64,000 nt of DNA from Bordetella genomosp. 13 (GTDB taxonomy: Bacteria; Pseudomonadota; Gammaproteobacteria; Burkholderiales; Burkholderiaceae_B), in NCBI RefSeq assembly GCF_002119665.1, contig NZ_CP021111.1, forward strand, positions 2,170,001-2,234,000, written 5' to 3'. Shown in pieces: positions 16,872 through 26,368 of the stretch. How positions within the stretch are numbered: the stretch's first letter is position 1; every line of letters begins with the position of its first letter. Position numbers and translations under genes: made by a program. The notes under the pieces were generated by a model. The model had not been told where the DNA came from and searched no databases. It saw only the letters and a list, made by a program, of their open reading frames with translations.

Positions 16872-18554
16872 TCAACCTTTGTTGTCTGTAGGGGAATGGG
16901 GATTGCGCGTGTCCGGCTGCGCGGGCACGTCGGGTCGGGGCGCCGCGGGCGGCACGGCCGCGGCACCGGCCGGCGACGGCGCCGTAGCAGGCGCAGGCGT
17001 CGGCGCGGCGGCCCGACCGGAATCGGCGGCGCCGGCCGGCGCGGGATAGCTGGAAACGGGAGCCTCCAGCGCCGACGGCGGGATGGGCGCGCTGTCGAAG
17101 TAGTCTTCGATGTCGACCGCCGAGCGCGACGGCACGGCGGCCGGCGCGTCGGCGGGCACGGGACGTTCGCGCGCGCCGCGGGCATCGGGATCGAGCACGT
17201 AGTCGACCACGGGCGCCTGCTCGGGCATGGGCTCGGAGACAGGCGCTGCAGCCGGCGCCTGCTCATCGGACAGCAGCGCCGCATACTCGCCCTCGCCGTC
17301 CACGTGATGCGGGTCCGCGCCCATGTCGGCCGCGGGAAGCGCGCCATCCGTGGCAAGCACCGGCAGGGCCTGGTGCGCGGCGGTGGCCAGGCGCCAGTGG
17401 CGCACGGCATCCACGGGCCGGTCCAGGCGGTCGTAGAGACTGCCCAACAGCGCATGGCACTGCGCATCGTTGCGGCGCGCCAGGCTGCGCTGCAGGTAGC
17501 GTTCGGCCTGCCCCCACAGCTGGCCGTTCAGGCACAGCACGCCCAGCGCGGTCAGCAGGTGCGCATCGGTGGGCCGCTGCTGCAGCCAGGTCTCGGCCTT
17601 GGCCAGGCGGCGCGGCACCTGTTCGGCGTCGCAGCGCGCATAGGCCGCGACCAGCGCGGGATTGAAGCGATCCGCGATGGCGGCCTCGAGGATGCGCGCG
17701 GCTTCGGTGCCCTCGCCCGCCGACTCGAAGGCCGCGGCGCCGGCCAGTGCGATGTTGGGCAACTGGCGTTCTTCGGGCTTGAGATCTTTCCAGATGACGC
17801 GCCAGCCGTCGCCGGCCATGCCGGCGCGCAGGCGCGCGGCGCCCGCATGGTCGATGAGCTGCGCGCCCTCGTCCTTGGCAAGTGCATTGCGGCGCAACAG
17901 GCCGCGCGCCAGCGTGAACACACGCTCGTGATGCTCGAGCGCGGTCTCGGCGCGCAGCAGCAGGCGCGACGTGTGCAGATGCCGGGCGCCGCCATCCTGC
18001 AGCGGGGCCAGCGTATCGAGCGCCTGCTGCGGCCTGCCCTGGTCGAGCAGCATGTCGGCGGCAACGGTGGCCGTGGCCTCGAGCAGGCCGGGATCGTCGC
18101 CGGCCTGTTCACGCGCCGCGTCGATCATGCGGTCGCGGCGCGCGAACTCGCCCAGGCCGTGCGCCGAGCGCGCGGCCGCCAGCGCCGCCAGCACTCGCCG
18201 GCTGCGCACCTTGCTTTGGCCGAACAGGCGGGTAAGGTCTTTCTCGGCATGGGCGAAGCGGCCTTCCAGCATGCCGATCCAGCCGCGCTCCAGCAATTCG
18301 TGGTCGCGGGCCTGGGCGCGACGGCCGCGCCACGCGCGCACGCGGTCGGGGATGGCCAGCAGCCACGACAACAGCCGCAGCACCACGTACAGCGCCACGA
18401 ACAGGGCCAGCAGCAGCAGCACCGCCAGCGTCAGGGAGACTTCGATACGCCACGGCCAGATGAGCAGCAGCACATTGCCGGAATGCTGGCGCAGCATGAC
18501 GGCCAGCGCGACCGCGACCACGGCCAGCAACAGGGTCCAGAGCCAGGTACGCAT
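16872..18554 (-). CDS. hemY: HemY, TPR-containing inner-membrane protein
   Basis: 560 residues. Two N-terminal membrane helices (about 3-21 and 38-67), the HemY_N domain (DHELLERGWIGMLEGRFAHAEKDL), then TPR-like helices to about 420 and a 130-residue Pro/Ala-rich disordered tail (PAAVPSRSAVD onward) that is long for the family. Known of the family: coded with hemCDX, proposed to help channel heme intermediates; it is not the protoporphyrinogen oxidase of the same name in Gram-positives. 3 bp separate it from hemX. Confidence 0.9.
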   Translation of the reverse strand: MRTWLWTLLLAVVAVALAVMLRQHSGNVLLLIWPWRIEVSLTLAVLLLLALFVALYVVLRLLSWLLAIPDRVRAWRGRRAQARDHELLERGWIGMLEGRFAHAEKDLTRLFGQSKVRSRRVLAALAAARSAHGLGEFARRDRMIDAAREQAGDDPGLLEATATVAADMLLDQGRPQQALDTLAPLQDGGARHLHTSRLLLRAETALEHHERVFTLARGLLRRNALAKDEGAQLIDHAGAARLRAGMAGDGWRVIWKDLKPEERQLPNIALAGAAAFESAGEGTEAARILEAAIADRFNPALVAAYARCDAEQVPRRLAKAETWLQQRPTDAHLLTALGVLCLNGQLWGQAERYLQRSLARRNDAQCHALLGSLYDRLDRPVDAVRHWRLATAAHQALPVLATDGALPAADMGADPHHVDGEGEYAALLSDEQAPAAAPVSEPMPEQAPVVDYVLDPDARGARERPVPADAPAAVPSRSAVDIEDYFDSAPIPPSALEAPVSSYPAPAGAADSGRAAAPTPAPATAPSPAGAAAVPPAAPRPDVPAQPDTRNPHSPTDNKG

Positions 18555-18557
18555 GCG

Positions 18558-19769
18558 TCAGTCCTGCCCTTCCGCCTTGCTGCCCGCGGCACGCAGGGCG
18601 GCGATGGTGCTGAGGCTGTCGGATACGTCGGGTACGCGCACGGCGATCTCGACCTGCGACAGTTCCCGCGCCAGCGTGCGGGCGGCCATCGTGTCCTGCG
18701 AACGCTCGTCGAAATAGCGCGCCAGCGTGTCCTGCACATTGTCCAGTTCGGTTTTCCACACGGGTTGCTGGCGCATCAGCATGGCCAGCTGCACCGTCAG
18801 CAGGCGCTGGCGCAGCGTGGAGCGCACCATGGTGGCCTGCTCGGGAGACAGCAACAGCGCGGAAGGTTCGTCCACGCGCTGCACGCGGATCAGGTCGCCC
18901 AGCTCGTGCGCGACGGCCTGGCCGGCGCGTCCGGGCCAGGACTCGACTTCAGCGCGCCAGCGCTGCCACCACGGCGCATCCGCCGGCAGGTCGGCGGTGG
19001 GATCGACGGGCGGCGGCGCCGGCTGGGCCGCCTCGGGCCTGGACTGGCCTGGCCGCGCGAGCGGCGCGGCGTCGTCGGGCACGAGCAGCGGCGCGCGTCC
19101 CACCAGGGCGACCAGCCGCTCGATGCGCGCCGATTGCGCGGGAATGTCGACGGTGGTTACGGCGCGCAGGCGGTCGAGGTCGCCGTTGATGCTTTGCTGC
19201 AGTCCCGCCAGACGCGGACGGTCCGCCTGGGCGAGGCGCGATTGTGCGGTTTCGAGCGCGACGATGGCGTTGTTGACGTCGCCCGCCAGGCGCAGCTGCT
19301 GGCTGGCCAGCGTGATCATGCGGTCCACGTCGTTGACCAGGATCTCGTCGCTGGCGCCGCTGCTGAACGTCTGCCACGCCTGCTGCAGCGCGCTGTTCTG
19401 CGTCTGCACCTCGCGGATGCGGCCCTCGAGATCGGCGACCTGATTGGTCTGCGCCTGTGCCAGCGCAAGCGCCTGGCGGCCCTCCTGGCGCGCCTGCGAC
19501 AACTCGCGGTTCATCTGGTCGAGCCTGGATGCGACCTCCTGGCCTGCGGCCCGGAACTCTCGTCGCTGCGCCCACAGCGCGCCGCCCAAGGCGATGGCCA
19601 GCAACGCGACAATGACCAGCGCAGCGATGAGTGTGCTGCTGACGGAGCGAGCCCGCGGAGGCTTGGAGGAAACCTCGGGCCGGGATGGGGGCACGGAAGG
19701 CGCGGGAGACGCGCCGCCGGAAGCGTCCGGCGGCGCGGCCGGACGGATATCGGAGGTGTTGTCTGTCAT
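18558..19769 (-). CDS. hemX: HemX-type membrane protein (uroporphyrin-III methylase-like)
   Basis: 403 residues, start ATG giving MTDNTSDIRPAAPP. A disordered Pro/Ser N-terminus, one membrane helix (SSTLIAALVIVALLAIALGGAL, about 44-65), a coiled coil (RLDQMNRELSQARQEGRQAL onward, about 80-140) and the HemX domain. Despite database names it has no methyltransferase motifs. Likely partners HemY in organising heme synthesis. Between hemD (37 bp) and hemY (3 bp). Confidence 0.9.
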   Translation of the reverse strand: MTDNTSDIRPAAPPDASGGASPAPSVPPSRPEVSSKPPRARSVSSTLIAALVIVALLAIALGGALWAQRREFRAAGQEVASRLDQMNRELSQARQEGRQALALAQAQTNQVADLEGRIREVQTQNSALQQAWQTFSSGASDEILVNDVDRMITLASQQLRLAGDVNNAIVALETAQSRLAQADRPRLAGLQQSINGDLDRLRAVTTVDIPAQSARIERLVALVGRAPLLVPDDAAPLARPGQSRPEAAQPAPPPVDPTADLPADAPWWQRWRAEVESWPGRAGQAVAHELGDLIRVQRVDEPSALLLSPEQATMVRSTLRQRLLTVQLAMLMRQQPVWKTELDNVQDTLARYFDERSQDTMAARTLARELSQVEIAVRVPDVSDSLSTIAALRAAGSKAEGQD

Positions 19770-19806
19770 GACGCGATTGTATTCGTTGGAGGCTCGGAAC
19801 GACGAC

Positions 19807-20592
19807 TCAGGCGGCAACAAGGGCCTCGAAGATCGCCTCATCGGCAGGCATACAGTTTTTTACCACCATGTCGCCAGGGGCGTCATCGGCGGCGCCGCGC
19901 AGGACCTGCGCCAGCCGAGGATGCGTGACCACGAAGCGGCATTGCTTCCACCATGCTTGCAGGCCTGCGGCACGGACGGCATCGGCCGTAGCGGCGATGC
20001 CCTCGCTGCTGGTCAGCAGCCAGGTGACCGGCACGCCCCGCCGCGCCCATTCGCGCAGCGCCGCAAGCGCGTCCGCGGACCACGCGGCCGGCAAGCGGCG
20101 ATACAGGGCATGCCGGACCACCTCCACGCCGCGCTCGGCCAGGCGATCCGCCAGCCAGTCGCGGCCCTGCGTACCGCGCACCAGTAACGCACGGCGCGGC
20201 ATCGGCCGCGTCGACAGGATGTGCCAGAGTGCTTCGGAATCGTGCGCGTCGGCATCCGCGGGGGGATGCAACACGGTCGTGGACTGGCCCACCAGCGCGG
20301 CACCGCGCAGCGTCTGCGCGGTGGCCGGGCCTACGGCCGCCACCACGCAGCCGGGCGGCCAGCCGGTCGACCGAAGGCAGGGCTCCACCTGGTCCAGGTA
20401 CAGGCGCGCGGCATTGCCGCTGACGAACACCGCAAGCTGGAAATCGTGCGGCATGGGCGGCGGCACGACGGCCGGCAGCGGTTCGATGGTCAGCGCCGGC
20501 AGGCACAGGGCCTGCCAGCCGGCCGCGCCCAGGCGTTGCGCCAGGGCTTCGTTGCGGCCCGCGGGCCGGGTCAGGACGGCGATCCGCGACAT
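19807..20592 (-). CDS. hemD: Uroporphyrinogen-III synthase
   Basis: Cyclises hydroxymethylbilane with ring-D inversion. 261 residues; HemD is poorly conserved, but VLTRPAGRNEALAQRL at the start, AVFVSGNAARLYL (about 54-66), AAVGPATAQTLR and TWLLTSSEGIAA (about 190-201) are the expected blocks of the two-lobed fold. Position directly behind hemC (13 bp) confirms the call. Confidence 0.93.
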   Translation of the reverse strand: MSRIAVLTRPAGRNEALAQRLGAAGWQALCLPALTIEPLPAVVPPPMPHDFQLAVFVSGNAARLYLDQVEPCLRSTGWPPGCVVAAVGPATAQTLRGAALVGQSTTVLHPPADADAHDSEALWHILSTRPMPRRALLVRGTQGRDWLADRLAERGVEVVRHALYRRLPAAWSADALAALREWARRGVPVTWLLTSSEGIAATADAVRAAGLQAWWKQCRFVVTHPRLAQVLRGAADDAPGDMVVKNCMPADEAIFEALVAA

Positions 20593-20605
20593 GGCGTCCG
20601 CCCGC

Positions 20606-21550
20606 TCAGGATGACGCGTCGTCCTGCGTCAGCGACGCCAGGATGGCGTCGGCGCCGTCGGCCAGCAATTGCCGGGCGGCCGCCTCGCCGATTTCCTCGG
20701 CCTGCGCGACGGGCCCCTGCCCTTCGGCTCGCACGATGCGGTTGCCGTCAGGCGAAGCGACCAGCGCATGCAGCACCAGTTGGTCGCCCTGCACGCGCGC
20801 ATAAGCCGCCAGCGGCACCTGGCACGAACCGCCCAGGGCCCGCGACACCGCGCGTTCGGCCAAGGAACAGGCGGCGGTGTCCGCATGCACGAGCGGCGCC
20901 AGCCAGCCGCGCAAGTCGGCGCGATCGCCGCGTATCTCGATGCCCAACGCGCCCTGACCGGCGGCGGGAAGACTGTCGGCGGGCTCGAGCAGCGAACGGA
21001 TGCGATGCCCCAGCGCCAGGCGATCGAGGCCGGCGGCGGCCAGGATGATGGCGGCATATTCGCCGCGATCGAGCTTGGCCAGGCGGGTGTCGAGATTGCC
21101 TCGCAGCGGCTGCACCCGCAGGTGCGGATAGCGGGCACGCAGCTGCGACTCGCGGCGCAGGCTGGAAGTGCCGACCACGCTGCCGGCGGGAAGCTCGGCC
21201 AGCGTGGCATAGTCGTTGGAGACGAAGGCGTCGCGGGGATCCGCGCGCTCGAGCACGGCGCACAACTCGAAAGGCGCCTGCAGATCGACCGGCACGTCCT
21301 TCAGCGAATGCACGGCAAGGTCGGCGCGGTCGTCCAGCAGCGCGTTTTCAAGCTCCTTGACGAACAGCCCCTTGCCACCGACCTTGGACAGCGTGCGGTC
21401 CAGGATCTGGTCGCCGCGGGTGGTCAGCGTGAGCAGCTCGACGCTGCAGGCGGGGTACAGGGTCTGCAGCCGGCCGCGTACAAATTCGGCCTGCCACAGC
21501 GCCAGGCGGCTGGCGCGTGTGGCGATGACCAGTCGTTGCGGAGCGGACAC
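20606..21550 (-). CDS. hemC: Porphobilinogen deaminase (hydroxymethylbilane synthase)
   Basis: Condenses four porphobilinogens into hydroxymethylbilane. 314 residues: [10 protein letters not shown] (11-20), [13 protein letters not shown] (60-72), AVHSLKDVP (79-87) with the catalytic Asp, RGNLDTRL (150-157), [11 protein letters not shown], and [11 protein letters not shown] with the dipyrromethane cofactor cysteine C243. First enzyme gene of the hem run; begins 2 bp after the small membrane peptide gene. Confidence 0.97.
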   Translation of the reverse strand: MSAPQRLVIATRASRLALWQAEFVRGRLQTLYPACSVELLTLTTRGDQILDRTLSKVGGKGLFVKELENALLDDRADLAVHSLKDVPVDLQAPFELCAVLERADPRDAFVSNDYATLAELPAGSVVGTSSLRRESQLRARYPHLRVQPLRGNLDTRLAKLDRGEYAAIILAAAGLDRLALGHRIRSLLEPADSLPAAGQGALGIEIRGDRADLRGWLAPLVHADTAACSLAERAVSRALGGSCQVPLAAYARVQGDQLVLHALVASPDGNRIVRAEGQGPVAQAEEIGEAAARQLLADGADAILASLTQDDASS

Positions 21551-21552
21551 GG

Positions 21553-21675
21553 TCAGATGAACCGGGACACGATCACCGTGGCGACCACGCCGATCACGGC
21601 GAGAACGAACAGGCCTTGCAGCAGGCTGAGGCCCGATTCGGATTGCTGGGGATTGGCCGTCTTATGCAGAGCCAT
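21553..21675 (-). CDS. Small membrane peptide between terC and hemC
   Basis: 40 residues, not recognised. The sequence is polar up to about residue 17, then [24 protein letters not shown], one membrane helix with an RF near the end. The helix resembles the N-terminal helix of type IV pilins ([16 protein letters not shown]) but Gln replaces the Glu needed at position 5. Its ATG lies inside the terC1 end (14-bp overlap) and its stop is 2 bp before hemC, so a gene fills this gap exactly; that packing is the main support for it being real. Confidence 0.6.
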   Translation of the reverse strand: MALHKTANPQQSESGLSLLQGLFVLAVIGVVATVIVSRFI

Positions 21676-22381
21676 GAGTGGATTCCTTGGACACGGTTTT
21701 GCGGCTTGCCAGCCACCGTCCCAGGACAACGACCAACAGGGCGCCAATAATTTCTGCGCCGATTTTAACCGTGGTCGGCTGGACGCCGAATTGATCCACG
21801 ACAAACACGTCGGTCACGATCATGCCGCCCGCGATCCAGCCCAGCAGCGCCGCGCCGAAGGTGACGACCAGCGGGAAGCGGTCGATCAGCTTGAGCACCA
21901 GCGTGCTGCCCCAGATGATGATGGGCACGCTGATCACCAGGCCGAAGATGACCAGGCCGATCTGGTGGTCGGCGTGGGCGTTCTGGGCCGCGCCGGCGAT
22001 GGCGATGACGTTGTCCAGGCTCATGACGAAGTCGGCCACGATGATGGTCTTGACCGCGCCCCAGATGGAGGCGCCGCCCTGGATCTTGTCGTGTCCTTCA
22101 TCCTCGGGCATCAGCAGCTTGACGCCGATCCAGAGCAGCAGCAGGCCGCCCACGACTTTCAGGAAGGGGATGGTGAGCAGCGTGAGCGCGAAGGCGATCA
22201 GCACCACGCGCAGGATGATGGCGCCGGCGGTACCCCACAGGATGCCCTGCATGCGCTGCTTGGGTTCGAGATTGCGGCAGGCCAGCGCGATGACCACCGC
22301 GTTGTCGCCACCCAGCAGGATGTCGATCATGATGATCTGGAATACGGCAGCCCAGCTGAGGGTCTGGAAAAACTCGAGCAC
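21662..22381 (-). CDS. TerC-family membrane protein 1
   Basis: 239 residues, YjbE/YkoY-type TerC, related to proteins that export Mn2+ or load metals onto secreted enzymes. Seven or so helices; the two metal-motif copies are LLGGDNAVVIAL (about 22-33) and VMSLDNVIAIAG (about 118-129). GTG start at 22381 preceded by GGGGGAT. Tandem with a second TerC gene of similar length at 22511-23206 but separated from it by a strong terminator, so it heads the hem operon under its own promoter. Substrate inferred only from family. Confidence 0.9.
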   Translation of the reverse strand: MLEFFQTLSWAAVFQIIMIDILLGGDNAVVIALACRNLEPKQRMQGILWGTAGAIILRVVLIAFALTLLTIPFLKVVGGLLLLWIGVKLLMPEDEGHDKIQGGASIWGAVKTIIVADFVMSLDNVIAIAGAAQNAHADHQIGLVIFGLVISVPIIIWGSTLVLKLIDRFPLVVTFGAALLGWIAGGMIVTDVFVVDQFGVQPTTVKIGAEIIGALLVVVLGRWLASRKTVSKESTHGSA

Positions 22382-22430
22382 GTTCTATCCCCCGAAACGT
22401 CGTGTACAGACTGGAATGAGACAAGAAAAG

Positions 22431-22489
22431 AAAACCGGCTTCGCCCCCCGGGCCCCGAACAATTCGGGGACACCGGGGGGCGAAGCCGG
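22431..22489 (-). terminator. Long bipartite hairpin terminator behind terC2
   Basis: Outer stem of 17 perfect base pairs (22435-22451 with 22473-22489) enclosing a second perfect 7-bp hairpin (22453-22459 with 22463-22469, loop CAA). Read on the minus strand it is followed by TTTTCTTTTC. It ends terC2 transcription. I looked for a yybP-ykoY manganese riboswitch here and saw none. Confidence 0.85.
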
Positions 22490-22510
22490 CTATTGTAGTT
22501 CAGCTAGGCG

Positions 22511-23206
22511 TCAGGCCTTGGACCGCGCCAGAAAAATTTTTCCCAGAACCAGGACCAGCAGCGCGCCGCACACGCCGACCATCAACCCGAAGTCGTGCTG
22601 CGTCACGCCCAGGGCGGTATCGATCCGCGCGACGGGCCCTTGCAGCGCCGGGTCGCCCACCAGCAGTTCGCCGGCGATGAAGCCCAGCAGGGCCGCGCCC
22701 ACCCAGACGATGATGGGGAAGCGTTCGATGACGCGCAGCAGCAGCGTGCTGCCGAAGATGACCAGCGGGATGCTGATCGCCAGGCCGATCACCAGCAGCG
22801 TGGTGTCGCCCATGGCCGCAGCGGCCACCGCCACGACGTTGTCCAGGCTCATGACCAGGTCGGCCACCATGATGGTGCGGATGGCCGCCAGCAGCGACCC
22901 GTGGCCCTTGCCTTCGCCCTCTTCCTCGCCTTCGGGCAGCAGCAGCGACACGCCGATGTAGACCAGCAGCACGGCGCCGATGAGCTTGAGCCACGGCAGC
23001 AGCAGCAATTCGGCCGCCACCAGCGTGAGCACGATGCGCATCACGATGGCCGCGGCGGAACCGACGACGATGGCTTTGCGCTGCTGAACCGGCGGCAGCG
23101 AACGCGCCGCCAGCGCAATGACCACGGCGTTGTCGCCGGACAGCAGAATGTTGACCCAAATGATCTGGAGCAGTGCGATCCAGAACGCAGCAGAACTCAG
23201 TTCCAT
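22511..23206 (-). CDS. TerC-family membrane protein 2
   Basis: 231 residues, same fold as the neighbouring TerC: LLSGDNAVVIAL (about 21-32), VMSLDNVVAVAA (about 117-128), GFIAGELLVGDP. An acidic stretch EGEEEGEGKGHG (about 92-103) lies in the cytoplasmic loop between the two halves, where the paralogue has EDEGHDK. Start ATG with AGAGG upstream. Likely arose by tandem duplication. Confidence 0.9.
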   Translation of the reverse strand: MELSSAAFWIALLQIIWVNILLSGDNAVVIALAARSLPPVQQRKAIVVGSAAAIVMRIVLTLVAAELLLLPWLKLIGAVLLVYIGVSLLLPEGEEEGEGKGHGSLLAAIRTIMVADLVMSLDNVVAVAAAAMGDTTLLVIGLAISIPLVIFGSTLLLRVIERFPIIVWVGAALLGFIAGELLVGDPALQGPVARIDTALGVTQHDFGLMVGVCGALLVLVLGKIFLARSKA

Positions 23207-23429
23207 GCCTCTCTTTTCCTAGTGTGAGTAGGATCCCCGTGACGCGCGCATGCATGGCCGGCAATGCCGGCCCGTGCACGAGACCTGCGCACCGGGGGCC
23301 GTCTTGAGCGAGGCGAGCGACGGTTTTTTTGCGGAGAACGCGAGGTCAGCCGGCAATTATAGTTTCAACCTGCGTACAGGCGGAGAGGCCTGCCCGGTCG
23401 CGGGCAGAACGTTGCGACATCGGCGCGGC

Positions 23430-23516
23430 CAAAAAAATGCCCCCACACCGCGCCTACGGCTTGCTGCGCCCCGAGGGGGCGCTTCTTGCCTTGGGGCGGC
23501 CCGGCGGCAAAAAAAA
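23430..23516 (-). repeat. Dispersed intergenic repeat, copy B
   Basis: Same ~80-bp element as copy A and same orientation relative to the gene before it: on the minus strand the sucD terminator T-run leads straight into GCCGCCGGGCCGCCCC. Contains the internal hairpin GCGCCCCCTCGGGGCGC. The rest of the 377-bp terC2/sucD gap (23207-23429) shows no gene. Confidence 0.88.
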
Positions 23517-23538
23517 CGGCCCGCCGCAGCGGACCGTT
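23509..23538 (-). terminator. Terminator of sucCD
   Basis: On the minus strand AACGGTCCG pairs with CGGGCCGTT (one G-U pair) and runs into eight T residues. Located 46 bp behind the sucD stop, immediately before repeat copy B. Confidence 0.85.
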
Positions 23539-23583
23539 CTCGCCTGACAGGCGCGCCGGGCGGCGCGCCCATCGCCGGGTGCC

Positions 23584-24465
23584 TTACAGCACCGACTTCA
23601 GCAGCTTGCCCATCTCGGACGGGTTGCGCGTGGTCTTGATGCCGCACGCTTCCATGATCTCGAGCTTGGCGTCGGCCGTGTCGGCGCCGCCGGAGATCAG
23701 GGCGCCCGCGTGGCCCATGCGCTTTCCGGGAGGGGCGGTGACGCCGGCGATGAAGCCGACGACCGGCTTCTTCATGTTGTCCTTGGCCCACTGCGCGGCG
23801 TTAACTTCGTCCGGACCGCCGATTTCGCCGATCATGATGACGGCGTCGGTGTCGGGATCGTCATTGAACAGCTTCAGCACGTCGACGTGCTTCAGGCCGT
23901 TGATGGGGTCGCCGCCGATGCCCACGGCGCTGGACTGGCCCAGGCCGAGCTCGGTGACCTGCGCCACGGCTTCGTACGTCAGGGTGCCCGAACGGCTGAC
24001 GATGCCGATGCGGCCCTTGCGGTGGATGTGGCCGGGCATGATGCCGATCTTGATTTCATCGGGCGTGATGAGGCCGGGGCAGTTGGGGCCCAGCAGCAGC
24101 GTCTTGCTGTTCATGGCCTTCATGCGGTTGCGCACTTCCAGCATGTCGCGGACCGGGATGCCTTCGGTGATGCAGATCGCCAGATCCAGTTCGGCCTCAA
24201 CGGCTTCCCAGATGGCGGCGGCGGCGCCCGCGGGCGGCACGTAGATCACCGACACGGTGGCGCCGGTGGCGGACTTGGCGTCCTTGACCGAGGCGTAGAT
24301 GGGAATGCCCTCGAAGTCCTCGCCGGCCTTCTTGGGGTTCACGCCGGCGACGAAGGCAGCCTTGCCGTTCGCGTAGTCGCGGCACATGCGGGTGTGAAAC
24401 TGGCCAGTCTTACCCGTGATGCCCTGGGTGATGACCTTGGTGTCCTTGTTGATCAGAATCGACAT
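23584..24465 (-). CDS. sucD: Succinyl-CoA synthetase alpha subunit
   Basis: TCA cycle: succinyl-CoA to succinate with ATP/GTP formation, as a complex with SucC. 293 residues from ATG with AAGGA upstream: [25 protein letters not shown] (CoA-binding Rossmann fold), [26 protein letters not shown], and the phospho-histidine in [12 protein letters not shown] near residue 247. The sucC-sucD gap is 103 bp and is almost entirely a repeat element, unusual for a pair that normally abuts. Confidence 0.97.
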   Translation of the reverse strand: MSILINKDTKVITQGITGKTGQFHTRMCRDYANGKAAFVAGVNPKKAGEDFEGIPIYASVKDAKSATGATVSVIYVPPAGAAAAIWEAVEAELDLAICITEGIPVRDMLEVRNRMKAMNSKTLLLGPNCPGLITPDEIKIGIMPGHIHRKGRIGIVSRSGTLTYEAVAQVTELGLGQSSAVGIGGDPINGLKHVDVLKLFNDDPDTDAVIMIGEIGGPDEVNAAQWAKDNMKKPVVGFIAGVTAPPGKRMGHAGALISGGADTADAKLEIMEACGIKTTRNPSEMGKLLKSVL

Positions 24466-24490
24466 TTGTGAATCCTTGGCAATTTCTTTT

Positions 24491-24567
24491 GACGCCGGGC
24501 CGCCCCTAGGCAAAAGACGCCCCCTTGGGGGGCAGCAAGCCCCGAAGGGGCGCGGCGTGGGGGCATG
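24491..24567 (+). repeat. Dispersed intergenic repeat, copy C, inside sucCD
   Basis: Same element, but in the opposite orientation relative to the gene it follows than copies A, B and E. On the plus strand: GCCGGGCCGCCCCTAGGCAA, GCCCCCTTGGGGGGC, then GCGCGGCGTGGGGGCAT. It fills the sucC-sucD spacer and puts a GC hairpin between two genes whose products are needed in equal amounts. Confidence 0.85.
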
Positions 24568-24568
24568 G

Positions 24569-25729
24569 TTACTTGGCGGCGGCGACGACTTTGGTGGCCG
24601 CTTCGGCCATGGTGTCGGCGCTGATGATGGGCAGGCCCGACTCGGCCAGCATCTTCTTGCCGAGTTCTTCGTTGGTGCCCTTCATGCGCACGACCAGCGG
24701 CACACCCAGGTTGACGGCCTTGCACGCGGTGATCACGCCTTCGGCGATGACGTCGCAGCGCATGATGCCGCCGAAGATGTTGACCAGAATGGCCTTCACG
24801 CCCTTGTTCTTGAGCATGATCTTGAAGGCTTCCGTGACCTTCTCGGCGGTGGCGCCGCCGCCCACGTCCAGGAAGTTGGCTGGCTCGCCGCCGAACAGCT
24901 TGATGGTGTCCATGGTGGCCATGGCCAGGCCGGCGCCGTTGACCAGGCAGCCGATGTTGCCGTCGAGCTGGATGTAGGCCAGGTCGAACTTGCTGGCTTC
25001 GATTTCGGCGGGATCTTCTTCATCGAGGTCGCGGTAGGCGACGATCTCGGGATGACGGAACAGCGCGTTCGAGTCGAAGTTGAACTTGGCGTCCAGGGCG
25101 ATCAGGTTGCCCTTGCTGTCGCAGTTCAGGGGGTTGATCTCGACCAGCGAGGCGTCGGTGTCCATGTAGCACTTGTAGAGCTTCTGGAACAGGTCGACGG
25201 CCTGGTCGACCGAGTGGCCCGACAGGCCGATCGACGTGGCGATCTTCTTGGCCTGCTCGGCGGTCAGGCCGGCTTGCGGGTCGATGTATTCGTTGATGAT
25301 CTTCTCGGGGGTGGAGTGGGCCACTTCCTCGATGTCCATGCCGCCTTCGCTGGAAGCGATGAACGCGACCTTCTGCGTGGCGCGGTCGGTGACCAGCGAC
25401 ACGTACAGTTCGTTCTGGATGTCAGCGCCTTCCTCAATGTACAGGCGGTTGACCTTCTGGCCTTCCGGACCGGTCTGGTGCGTGATCAGCTGCATGCCGA
25501 GGATCTCGGACGACAGCTTGCGCACCTCATCGATGGAGCGCGCCAGCTTGACGCCGCCGCCCTTGCCGCGGCCGCCCGCGTGGATCTGCGCCTTGACGAC
25601 CCAGACCGGCCCACCCAGTTTCTCGGCGGCTGCCACGGCCTCGTCGACGGAAAGAGCGGGAATGCCGCGCGGCACGGTCACGCCAAATTGCTTCAGCAGT
25701 TCCTTGCCTTGATACTCGTGGATTTTCAT
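24569..25729 (-). CDS. sucC: Succinyl-CoA synthetase beta subunit
   Basis: 386 residues, full length: ATP-grasp domain beginning [29 protein letters not shown] (about 50-61), the nucleotide and metal segment VEINPL with DAKFNFD, and C-terminal CoA-ligase domain [13 protein letters not shown] and [11 protein letters not shown]. First gene of the sucCD pair, 12 bp behind a DUF2889 gene on the same strand. Confidence 0.97.
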   Translation of the reverse strand: MKIHEYQGKELLKQFGVTVPRGIPALSVDEAVAAAEKLGGPVWVVKAQIHAGGRGKGGGVKLARSIDEVRKLSSEILGMQLITHQTGPEGQKVNRLYIEEGADIQNELYVSLVTDRATQKVAFIASSEGGMDIEEVAHSTPEKIINEYIDPQAGLTAEQAKKIATSIGLSGHSVDQAVDLFQKLYKCYMDTDASLVEINPLNCDSKGNLIALDAKFNFDSNALFRHPEIVAYRDLDEEDPAEIEASKFDLAYIQLDGNIGCLVNGAGLAMATMDTIKLFGGEPANFLDVGGGATAEKVTEAFKIMLKNKGVKAILVNIFGGIMRCDVIAEGVITACKAVNLGVPLVVRMKGTNEELGKKMLAESGLPIISADTMAEAATKVVAAAK

Positions 25730-25741
25730 GTGTTACCTGTC

Positions 25742-26368
25742 TCAGGACGTATGGGAAAAAGAAGGGGTATCGGTGGCCGCTTGACCGGCGTCCGGATCGG
25801 AGTCCGAAGCCGGGTCGTCGGACCGCCCCGCGTACCACTTGGGGTAGTGCTTCAGTACTACCGGCCCGTCGGTGCGCAGCGCATGGCAGCCGTCCAGTTG
25901 GAACGGCCGCTGGTTGGACACCGCCACCTGCTCGCGGCGCCGGCCGGCCATGGTCTGCACCGCCGCGGTGGGCAGCACCAGCGACAGTTCGGTCATGTGG
26001 GTACAGCCCTCGATGCCGCCGAAACGGTCTTTCACCTGATGGCGGAACCCTTTCAGCAGGTTCATGCCCACCAGGCCAGCGTACGCCCGGTCTATGGCCG
26101 TACAGTGAACATCGTAGGGAGCTGCGTCGTAGGCAGCCTGCGCGGCGACGATGTTGTATTTATCGTCGATGGTGATGCGCAGGTGCATGTGATGGATGTG
26201 CTGGCCGGCCTTGACGACGTCGCCCTCGCTCTTGGTGAAGTCGTAGCCTTTGTAGTCGATGAGTTCGGCCTCGAGATCCCACAGGCCGTCTTCGCGCCCA
26301 TACGACTCCACGCGTATCGTACGCGTGTGGATGGGTTGGCGACGGCAGTCGGGGGGTGGCAAGGGCAT
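25742..26368 (-). CDS. DUF2889 protein
   Basis: 208 residues. Starts MPLPPPDCRRQPIHTRTI and continues GREDGLWDLEAELIDYK, HHMHLRITIDD, VAAQAAYDAAPYDVHC, and GFRHQVKDRFGGIEGCTHMTEL, which is DUF2889 throughout. The open frame extends another 131 codons upstream without family match. Function unknown; in other proteobacteria members sit near metabolic or transport genes. The last ~25 residues (DDPASDSDPDAGQAATD) are disordered. Confidence 0.82.
   Translation of the reverse strand: MPLPPPDCRRQPIHTRTIRVESYGREDGLWDLEAELIDYKGYDFTKSEGDVVKAGQHIHHMHLRITIDDKYNIVAAQAAYDAAPYDVHCTAIDRAYAGLVGMNLLKGFRHQVKDRFGGIEGCTHMTELSLVLPTAAVQTMAGRRREQVAVSNQRPFQLDGCHALRTDGPVVLKHYPKWYAGRSDDPASDSDPDAGQAATDTPSFSHTS

Noticed and set aside
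16239..19928. A 1229-codon plus-strand open frame
   Set aside because: Antisense to ppa, hemY and hemX; His/Gln/Arg-rich composition and no family similarity: a high-GC shadow.
22382..22510. yybP-ykoY manganese riboswitch before terC1
   Set aside because: The structure is one long perfect hairpin followed by a T-run; no conserved riboswitch core seen.
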